A stretch of DNA of 6,895 nucleotides from Fibrobacter sp. UBA4375. GTDB lineage: Bacteria > Fibrobacterota > Fibrobacteria > Fibrobacterales > Fibrobacteraceae. The position numbers and the translations under genes are program-made. The stretch covers positions 26,718-33,612 of the forward strand of contig DGRZ01000017.1 of the NCBI GenBank assembly GCA_002391195.1, in the 5' to 3' direction. Below are positions 1 to 5,483 of this stretch, in pieces. The notes beneath the pieces are model-generated. The model was not told the DNA's origin. It ran no database searches and worked only from the letters and a program-made list of their open reading frames with translations. Position 1 is the stretch's first letter, and every line of letters begins with the position of its first letter.

Positions 1-1309
1 CCACCACGCCGAACTCATAGAACCCGCGGAAGTGTGCGGCAAGGAGCGTAAGGAAGGCGGCAATTGTCGTGAAACTTGCGAGAATGAAGGGCTTGAGCAT
101 TTTCCTCTGGGCATGTTCCAGCACTTCTTCTAAGGTCGCGTACTTGTGCAATAGTTTCTGCGAAGTGCCTAGGATATGAATCGAGTAGTCGATACCGATG
201 CCCAAGATGATGGAGGCCACAAACACTGTGAAGGGGTTCAGCTTGCCGTAGAACAGGGCCGTAAACGCAAGGGTCGGGAGGCATGCGTAAAGTACCGATG
301 CGGTCACCAAAACTGGACCCTTCACGCTTCGGAAGAAGAAGATAGTAAGGAAGATAATCAGCACTAGGCTGATGGCGAACGAGAAGATGGAGTCATTTGC
401 CACTTCGTCCACTTCCTTAAGGCCTTCGTACGTTCCTTCGACAGAAAAGCGGGTCGGTACGGGATAAGTTTTTGCCCTAAAATAATCGAGTAGGGAATCC
501 GTGCGCGCAAGAATATGGGTTACGAATTCGTAATCGGTAGAAGGTTTGATCAGTTTCGCATTTACCACTCCGTTGAATAGAATTTTTCCGGTACTATCGG
601 GAGGTGGACACCCGATAAAACGGTTTCTCAGGGCAACAGGGACGGGTTTCTTTTTGTGCCATTCCTCGCCATCAATCGAAACGTTTTCGCCTTTACCTTT
701 AAAGAATGAATCGAATGCTCCAGCCGCTTCGTCGGGGAGTCCGAGATCTTGCGGTATATTTGCGTCAAACCACACACGTTCTTTTTTCGCAGGAGCAGAC
801 GACTCACCAGCGGAATCCGTGGCAGACGAATCGGCAAATCCCAGCAAGTCAACCACGAACGGGCCGTTCTTGCGGCCAATTTCAAGTTGAAGATCTTCCA
901 AATTGTCGCGGATGTTTTCTAGGTGCTTAACAGGCAAGTAAAGTAGAGCATTGTCCTTGAAGAACTGGTTTTCATTGTCAATTTGGGTTGAAACAAAATC
1001 TCCCTGCCAATTTTTGTGAATGTATTCACGAATTGAATCCTGCAAGGCCGCAACTAGATAAACATCATCGCTTTGAATAGCGATCATGAATTGGTCTGTT
1101 GAACCGAAACGTTGGTAAGATTCCTCAAGGGCCTTCACGCTGGGCGTGCCTTCGGGCAACAAATGCGAAAGATCGGCGTCCAGCTTGAGACCAGGCCTAA
1201 AGAGAATAGGAACCGCAAAGAGCACAGCTAAAAGCAGGTAAAAAGCCAGGGCCCTGTATTGGTGGCTGCAAATTAAGGATATGTACCATTTAGAAAAATG
1301 TTCTATCAT
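1..1309 (-). CDS. RND/MMPL-type exporter, left copy (3' end beyond window)
   Basis: This is the N-terminal 436 residues of a predicted RND-superfamily inner-membrane exporter of the COG1033/MMPL type. It starts at ATG 1309 (MIEHFSKWY) and is open to the window edge. A short cytoplasmic tail precedes TM1 (about residues 20-37). A periplasmic domain of about 265 residues follows, beginning LKLDADLSHLLPEGTPS. TM2 to TM5 (about 308-325, 332-355, 360-383 and 404-423) start the transport core. TM4 carries GIGIDYSIH, and Asp374 sits where RND pumps keep their proton-relay acid. The order TM, large loop, TM bundle is one RND half, and family members usually have a second half of about the same size, which would lie outside the window. 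It lies 17 bp downstream of the sulfatase-fold gene and has a good ribosome site, so co-transcription is likely. It is a close paralogue of the exporter at 5484-6895. Substrate unknown; relatives such as HpnN and MmpL3 move lipids. Confidence 0.9.
   Translation of the reverse strand, partial: MIEHFSKWYISLICSHQYRALAFYLLLAVLFAVPILFRPGLKLDADLSHLLPEGTPSVKALEESYQRFGSTDQFMIAIQSDDVYLVAALQDSIREYIHKNWQGDFVSTQIDNENQFFKDNALLYLPVKHLENIRDNLEDLQLEIGRKNGPFVVDLLGFADSSATDSAGESSAPAKKERVWFDANIPQDLGLPDEAAGAFDSFFKGKGENVSIDGEEWHKKKPVPVALRNRFIGCPPPDSTGKILFNGVVNAKLIKPSTDYEFVTHILARTDSLLDYFRAKTYPVPTRFSVEGTYEGLKEVDEVANDSIFSFAISLVLIIFLTIFFFRSVKGPVLVTASVLYACLPTLAFTALFYGKLNPFTVFVASIILGIGIDYSIHILGTSQKLLHKYATLEEVLEHAQRKMLKPFILASFTTIAAFLTLLAAHFRGFYEFGVV
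86..130 (-). repeat. Left arm of 45-bp perfect inverted repeat
   Basis: These 45 bases are the exact reverse complement of 6696-6740. They lie in the exporter coding sequence and encode EEVLEHAQRKMLKPF, just before TM5. Flanking sequence drifts at third codon positions, so the tract stands out from its surroundings. Confidence 0.9.
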
Positions 1310-1317
1310 ATTCTGTT

Positions 1318-1321
1318 CTCC
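1318..1321 (-). promoter_or_regulatory. Ribosome binding site of left exporter
   Basis: On the minus strand GGAG lies 8 bases before ATG 1309, inside the 17-bp gap after the stop codon of the upstream gene. This supports the chosen start and coupled expression with the enzyme gene. It is the only clear Shine-Dalgarno sequence among the four genes here. Confidence 0.75.
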
Positions 1322-1326
1322 AAAGA

Positions 1327-3249
1327 TTATTTTTCTGGCGGCATAATTCTATTGCTGTAAACAATATAATTCCAAGCATTGGCTGCCGCTCTCATTTTTC
1401 TTGCGATTTCTTTTCGCTTTTCAATAGGCGTTTCGACAATCTCTCCCGTTGTAAAACCATCCGAAGGATCATTGGTGTTCCAAGTAGGAGATAAAAGTAT
1501 CTTTTGGACAATTGCAGGCTCCGTTCCATTTACAGGGTGTATGTAATACGCCAAGGAATCTTTTCGCATGGCCATACTACCATATTTGAAGGAATAAATT
1601 TGAGGCAATTCTATTGAATCTAGACTACCTGCAAAGAGATTGATTCCCATAAAATGGTTCGACACATCTAAGCCAAGATATCCCAATATGCTTGGTGCAA
1701 TATTTTGCTGTGAAACAATTCTAGAATCAATCCTGGGAATGATTCCAGGTCCGCAAAACATAAGGCTAATCCACGAATAACCTTCGCTTCCAAGGCCTAT
1801 GCGGGCTGCATCCTGTTGCTGTTTACCGTTGGGCGAAGAATGGTCTCCGGTTAAAATGAGCAGAGTCTTCTGTGAAAGGATTTCATTTTCTAAAGAATCC
1901 AGAATTATTCCGAGGGCGCTATCCATATAGGCTGTGGCTCTGAGATAGGCTTGTCCAGGATCTTTTGGCGTTTCTCCCATCTTGCTTGGCAAAATGTAGG
2001 GAGTGTGCATGCTTAAACTCATCCAATGGAAGAATGCGGGCCTGTCTTTGGGACGCTGATGATACCTTTCCACGAATCTCAATGCAGAAGAAACGTCGTC
2101 AGCATTTTTCGGGTCGAATTCGTAATAATCGAACCACTTTCTATACCAAGGTTCTTCATTATCAAAACGTGGGTCCGCACCCAAGAGAACCTCCGTATAA
2201 TACCCTGCCTCGGAAAGTATTTCAGAAAAGGATTTTAATCTGGTATTTGGAAAATCTCTTAAAAGGGTATTGGATGGCAAACTCATGACACCCGTCATTA
2301 TGCCTAAAAGTCCCTCCACAGACGGATTTCCTATGCTATAAGTATTCGGAAAATACAAGCTCTTTTGGGACAATCTGCATAAGTTTGGGAAACGTTTGCA
2401 ATTGCTTTCCACCCGCATGTCACTAGTCCATCCCCTTAGGCTTTCGATGGTGAACAAGATTATGTTGGGTTTATCGCTTAAGGGCTTTTGCTTGAATAAG
2501 TCTAAAGACTTTTGTTCGTCTTTTTTTTCGTGCCAAAAGGGGTAGTCTTTATCGGGGTCACCTCCCAAGATGGCAACGCCTTCCTGAAAATCCTTTGGTT
2601 TTTCCTTTAAATCGACCGACTCAAATAAATCGCTTACAAGGGAATAAACGACAGGGCGAATACGATCCCATCGACGAGGAGAGTAGTGATACCAAAGGTG
2701 GGATGTACAACCAAGGACAGCCAAAACAAAAATGAATCCTAGAGACATCCATGTGTTTTTTTGAATAGGCCTATGTCTAATTTGCGATAAATCTACTTTA
2801 TATAAAAAGAAAGAAATGAGTGTTATTGTAGAAACGACAATTCCAAGGGTGAGAAGAAAGTGGCCAAGTCCACCTAAGGCAATTTTACCGACAAGGCCGC
2901 CATCAGTGAAAGCAAAGGTGTATGTTTTAATAAAAGAAAGTGAAAGTTTTTGACTCATCCATCTTTGCAATTCGTCATCAACACCGCTCAAAAAAAGATA
3001 CAATGATGCGCAAATAGCGGAAACAATCTTAATCCACCTCATTTTTCTTTGAGGAATCCATAGCGTAAAGACAAAAAAGAAAAAGGCAAGAGCCATGCAA
3101 AAACCCGATTCTGCATAGAGTGTATGCCAAATGAACCTATTCCAATCAGGAACAAGGGATTGGCCTGCCGGAGTTTGTAACATATAGAGAGAACAAAGCA
3201 GTAAAAATCTGCCTACAATCAATATCAAAGCAAACATGAACCAAAACAA
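1327..3249 (-). CDS. LTA synthase-like membrane phosphotransferase, left copy
   Basis: The 640 residues resemble the LTA synthase/alkaline phosphatase superfamily: five N-terminal membrane helices (about 2-23, 50-66, 74-90, 128-150, 167-186) followed by a periplasmic sulfatase-fold domain from about residue 258. Expected metal and catalytic positions are Glu269 in FTIESLRG, a presumed nucleophile Ser310 in GNPSVEG, His415 in SMHTPY, and Asp469-His470 in TGDHSSP. Most LTA synthases and phosphoethanolamine transferases use Thr at the nucleophile position. The family moves a phospho-headgroup from a phospholipid to an acceptor outside the inner membrane; the acceptor here is unknown. It is co-linear with the 686-residue paralogue at 3330-5390, down to related C-termini (NRIMPP and NDIMMP). 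The frame allows TTG 3249 or ATG 3237, neither with a ribosome site. The frame stays open upstream to a stop at 3316-3318 and encodes NKRSIK, matching NKRSLK in the paralogue, so the true start is uncertain. The gene is visibly AT-richer than its paralogue. Confidence 0.88.
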   Translation of the reverse strand: MFWFMFALILIVGRFLLLCSLYMLQTPAGQSLVPDWNRFIWHTLYAESGFCMALAFFFFVFTLWIPQRKMRWIKIVSAICASLYLFLSGVDDELQRWMSQKLSLSFIKTYTFAFTDGGLVGKIALGGLGHFLLTLGIVVSTITLISFFLYKVDLSQIRHRPIQKNTWMSLGFIFVLAVLGCTSHLWYHYSPRRWDRIRPVVYSLVSDLFESVDLKEKPKDFQEGVAILGGDPDKDYPFWHEKKDEQKSLDLFKQKPLSDKPNIILFTIESLRGWTSDMRVESNCKRFPNLCRLSQKSLYFPNTYSIGNPSVEGLLGIMTGVMSLPSNTLLRDFPNTRLKSFSEILSEAGYYTEVLLGADPRFDNEEPWYRKWFDYYEFDPKNADDVSSALRFVERYHQRPKDRPAFFHWMSLSMHTPYILPSKMGETPKDPGQAYLRATAYMDSALGIILDSLENEILSQKTLLILTGDHSSPNGKQQQDAARIGLGSEGYSWISLMFCGPGIIPRIDSRIVSQQNIAPSILGYLGLDVSNHFMGINLFAGSLDSIELPQIYSFKYGSMAMRKDSLAYYIHPVNGTEPAIVQKILLSPTWNTNDPSDGFTTGEIVETPIEKRKEIARKMRAAANAWNYIVYSNRIMPPEK

Positions 3250-3293
3250 ATGTGTGCGGAATTTAATCGACCGTTTGTTTTCTGCATAGGCAT
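3225..3293 (-). other. Displaced 5' end of left enzyme gene (probable -1 frameshift)
   Basis: Two ATG codons (3293 and 3287) lie where the paralogue has its start, but their frame ends at TGA 3225-3227 after 22 codons. It is one base out of phase with the long reading frame. The left copy has four A's (AAAAC) where the right has five (AAAAAC). One extra A would give MPMQKNKRSIKF running straight into the membrane helix, parallel to MISHKNKRSLKH on the right. This may be a real frameshift, a slippage site or a sequence error. The observation is direct; the interpretation is inference. Confidence 0.55.
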
Positions 3294-3294
3294 T

Positions 3295-3322
3295 TTGCTT
3301 TAAAGAATTAAATTGCTATATT
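3295..3322 (+). promoter_or_regulatory. Promoter of right enzyme gene, probably leaderless
   Basis: TTGCTT (3295-3300) and TATATT (3317-3322) are 16 bp apart, a sigma70-like arrangement. TATATT is followed by 7 bases and then ATG 3330, so transcription would begin at or next to the start codon. No Shine-Dalgarno sequence is present. The same TATATT-N7-ATG arrangement occurs before the exporter at 5484. Confidence 0.55.
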
Positions 3323-3328
3323 TTTCAA
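3299..3328 (-). promoter_or_regulatory. Candidate promoter of left module
   Basis: On the minus strand TTGAAA (3328-3323) and TTTAAA (3304-3299) are separated by 18 bp, and the -10-like box ends 5 bases before ATG 3293. The match is only fair in an AT-rich stretch. It overlaps the opposing promoter, so the two would compete for polymerase. Confidence 0.3.
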
Positions 3329-3329
3329 T

Positions 3330-5390
3330 ATGATTTCTCACAAAAACAAACGGTCGTTAAAGCACATCCTGCTTGCAAGATCTTTTTGTGGGTTTTCTGC
3401 CCTCAAGAATCCCTTCCTCGCAATGGCACTCATTGCCCTTGTGGTACAGAGCGTCTTGCTGGTATTTTTCTACAGCTTGCCGGACCCGCTGGGGCTCTCG
3501 ATGGCCGAGATGTTCGAAGGCAAGACCCTCTGGCAGATTTTTATGGCATTCGGCGCAGTGCTTGCCATGGCGGGCCTATTCGGATTCGCGCGCTCTCCCC
3601 GCGGGCTTGCCGTCTTTTATGCGCTCTACTTCTTTATTGCCATCGCGGACTACGATGTTTTTCGTTTTTCGCACCAGCGCCTTTCTTATTCGTTTTTGCG
3701 CACGTATTTTCACCTTTCGAACATCACCGATGCCACGACGGTTTCCACATTAGGCGGTGATTTGCCCGGGACGGTGCTGTGGGTTTCGATGGTCGTGCTT
3801 TGCTTTGCAGGGGCAATCGCGTTTGTGGTTGCCTACACGCTCCGGCTCCGTAAACAGCGCCGCACGCTCGTGCTCACCAACAGTGAAGGCGGCTGGAAGC
3901 CTGCCTCCCAAAAAACGCCTGTCGCGATGTTCGCCATTGGCATGGCTCTATCGCTAACGCCGCTCGTGCTGTTCCTTACGGGCACTCGTGGCTGGATTGA
4001 AATCCCGGTGACGCACACAAAGGTGGATATGCGCTTTACGCTGGGCAAGCATACGCTTACTGCGCCCATCCTGCACATTGCCGCTGTTGAAACCTTTGAG
4101 TTCATTCACGACAACGCCAAAATCACCGAAGAACTGGTGAACGATTTGGATGCTTTCTTGCCGAAGGATTTTGCGACAGGTCGCAGCGATGCTCTGGAAC
4201 TTCCGATGTACCGCAATGCCCCCGCCCACGAATACAAGGCGAAAAAGCCCTACAACATCGTGTTCATTATGGGCGAATCATTCAAGGGACGCATCTTCAA
4301 CAAGATGCTCGCAGGCGATACCGCGGTAGCCCCGAATATCTGGAAACTGGCAAATGGCGGCTACTACGAAAAAGATTCCGCCGGCAATACGCTGGGTGGC
4401 GGGCTCTGGTTCAAGAACGCTTTTAGCGGCGGCTACCCCACCGTGCGCGGCACCATGGCCACCTACATGGGGTTCCCCTCTCACCCCAACCGCGACGTAC
4501 CCAGTTTCTATGCGGCGAACAAGTTCAAGGGCTGGCCTGAATTTTTAGCAAATTATCACCGAACCTATGCGACCGTTTCTAACCCGATTTTTGACCATAC
4601 CCTCCCCTTCATTGAAAAATTTTTCGGCAAGGATTGGCACCTGATTGGCGAAGAAAAAATCGAAGGTTCTGCAGACAGCCTGGGAGTGGATCTCGCCATT
4701 GATTTGCTCAACAAAATGCCTGCGGACAGTTCTTGGGAACTTTCGTTCAACACCATTTCTTCGCATATTCCGTTCTACGGCTACCCCGATACTTATGCCG
4801 AAAAACCCGAAGACGCCATGGTACGTTACCGGAACGCCATCCGCTATACCGACCAGCAGCTCGGGCGATTCTTCGAAGCACTCTCCACACGCCCCGATTT
4901 CAAAAATACGGTAATTATTATTTTAGGCGACCACGACACTCCCGTAGATTCCGTAGATTATCTGGTTCCGCAACCGCTTGGTCTTTCGGCTTCGCAAATC
5001 TTTATCGGGATTTTCTCGGCTGACACAGCTCTCTTTAATGGGCTTACCATTCGCGAAGATGTGGCCTCGCAACTGGATTTAGGACCCACGATTTTTGACT
5101 TGGCTCAGGTCCGCGAACCGAACCATTTCTGGGGTTATGACTTGCTTGCTCAGGAGCGCCCTGCAGAACAGCCATCGGTATTCTTCTCACAGAACGCCTA
5201 CTACCTAGGGTTCCGCGACCATGTGCTTGCAGGGGGCCTCGAAAACGAGGATGTGTACCGCGCCGCCCCCGGTGGCGAATCCCCGTACGCGCTCACGACG
5301 GATGCAAGCGACCTTGCCTGGAAAAAGAAGGCTGTTGGGGCTGCCAGAGCCGTGCGATCAGTGCTCCGCAACGACATCATGATGCCGTAG
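3330..5390 (+). CDS. LTA synthase-like membrane phosphotransferase, right copy
   Basis: The 686 residues show the LTA synthase layout. Five membrane helices (about 29-50, 67-88, 91-110, 146-170, 196-217) precede a periplasmic alkaline-phosphatase-fold domain from about residue 305. Expected active-site positions are Glu316 in IMGESFKG, nucleophile Thr371 in GYPTVRGT, His479 in SSHIPF, and Asp534-His535 in LGDHDTP. The family transfers phosphoglycerol or phosphoethanolamine from a phospholipid to a lipid or glycan acceptor. In a Gram-negative cell, glycans, LPS or outer-membrane lipids are more plausible acceptors than teichoic acid, but the sequence does not say which. The membrane-domain motif RFSHQRLSYSFLRTY (112-126) matches RWMSQKLSLSFIKTY in the left paralogue and supports common descent. 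ATG 3330 follows TATATT by 7 bases with no ribosome site. The gene is GC-rich, unlike its paralogue. A terminator lies downstream, before the exporter gene. Confidence 0.9.
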   Translation: MISHKNKRSLKHILLARSFCGFSALKNPFLAMALIALVVQSVLLVFFYSLPDPLGLSMAEMFEGKTLWQIFMAFGAVLAMAGLFGFARSPRGLAVFYALYFFIAIADYDVFRFSHQRLSYSFLRTYFHLSNITDATTVSTLGGDLPGTVLWVSMVVLCFAGAIAFVVAYTLRLRKQRRTLVLTNSEGGWKPASQKTPVAMFAIGMALSLTPLVLFLTGTRGWIEIPVTHTKVDMRFTLGKHTLTAPILHIAAVETFEFIHDNAKITEELVNDLDAFLPKDFATGRSDALELPMYRNAPAHEYKAKKPYNIVFIMGESFKGRIFNKMLAGDTAVAPNIWKLANGGYYEKDSAGNTLGGGLWFKNAFSGGYPTVRGTMATYMGFPSHPNRDVPSFYAANKFKGWPEFLANYHRTYATVSNPIFDHTLPFIEKFFGKDWHLIGEEKIEGSADSLGVDLAIDLLNKMPADSSWELSFNTISSHIPFYGYPDTYAEKPEDAMVRYRNAIRYTDQQLGRFFEALSTRPDFKNTVIIILGDHDTPVDSVDYLVPQPLGLSASQIFIGIFSADTALFNGLTIREDVASQLDLGPTIFDLAQVREPNHFWGYDLLAQERPAEQPSVFFSQNAYYLGFRDHVLAGGLENEDVYRAAPGGESPYALTTDASDLAWKKKAVGAARAVRSVLRNDIMMP

Positions 5391-5437
5391 AGCTAATCAC
5401 TCCATCAGTCGTAATTGACCGAATATCAACAACTTGA

Positions 5438-5468
5438 GTCGCATACCGTGCCGTGTGCGACCCTTTTT
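5438..5468 (+). terminator. Rho-independent terminator after right enzyme gene
   Basis: GTCGCATAC (5438-5446) pairs with GTGTGCGAC (5453-5461) as a 9-bp stem with one G-T wobble and the 6-base loop CGTGCC. CC and five T's follow. It sits 48 bp after the enzyme stop codon and 16 bp before the exporter start, so it should reduce read-through between the two right-hand genes. The left module has nothing comparable. Confidence 0.75.
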
Positions 5469-5470
5469 AT

Positions 5471-5476
5471 TATATT
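5471..5476 (+). promoter_or_regulatory. -10 box of right exporter gene, probably leaderless
   Basis: TATATT lies 7 bases before ATG 5484 and directly after the terminator T-tract. The spacing equals that before ATG 3330. No convincing -35 element is visible 16-18 bp upstream, where the terminator stem lies. An independent promoter would explain expression beyond the terminator. Confidence 0.45.
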
Positions 5477-5483
5477 GCCTTTT

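Larger units (their letters stand above)
3268..3356. repeat. 14-bp perfect inverted repeat around the divergent start region
   Basis: CGACCGTTTGTTTT at 3268-3281 is the exact reverse complement of AAAACAAACGGTCG at 3343-3356. The arms are centred on about 3312, the symmetry axis of the module. Each arm lies at the 5' end of one enzyme gene and reads NKRS in the long frame. The two genes share little DNA identity elsewhere, so this could be a conserved operator or start-region element as well as a remnant of the duplication. A shorter 8-bp pair, AATTTAAT (3260-3267) and ATTAAATT (3307-3314), lies nearby but may be chance. Confidence 0.6.

Noticed and set aside
546..890. A 114-codon plus-strand frame antisense to the left exporter
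   Set aside because: The minus-strand exporter is intact and matches its paralogue through the whole region. The product of this frame has no domain features. A similar antisense frame in the other copy (5870-6235, minus strand) follows from codon conservation.
2310..2330. A true sulfatase with a formylglycine motif
   Set aside because: The motif region reads NPSVEG on the left and YPTVRG on the right, without the C/S-x-P-x-R signature. The five-helix N-terminus instead fits LTA synthase-like enzymes.
3225..3293. An independent 22-residue leader peptide upstream of the left enzyme
   Set aside because: It overlaps the long frame and is better explained as the original 5' end of the gene displaced by one base. 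There is no ribosome site or attenuator hairpin to support a regulatory leader.
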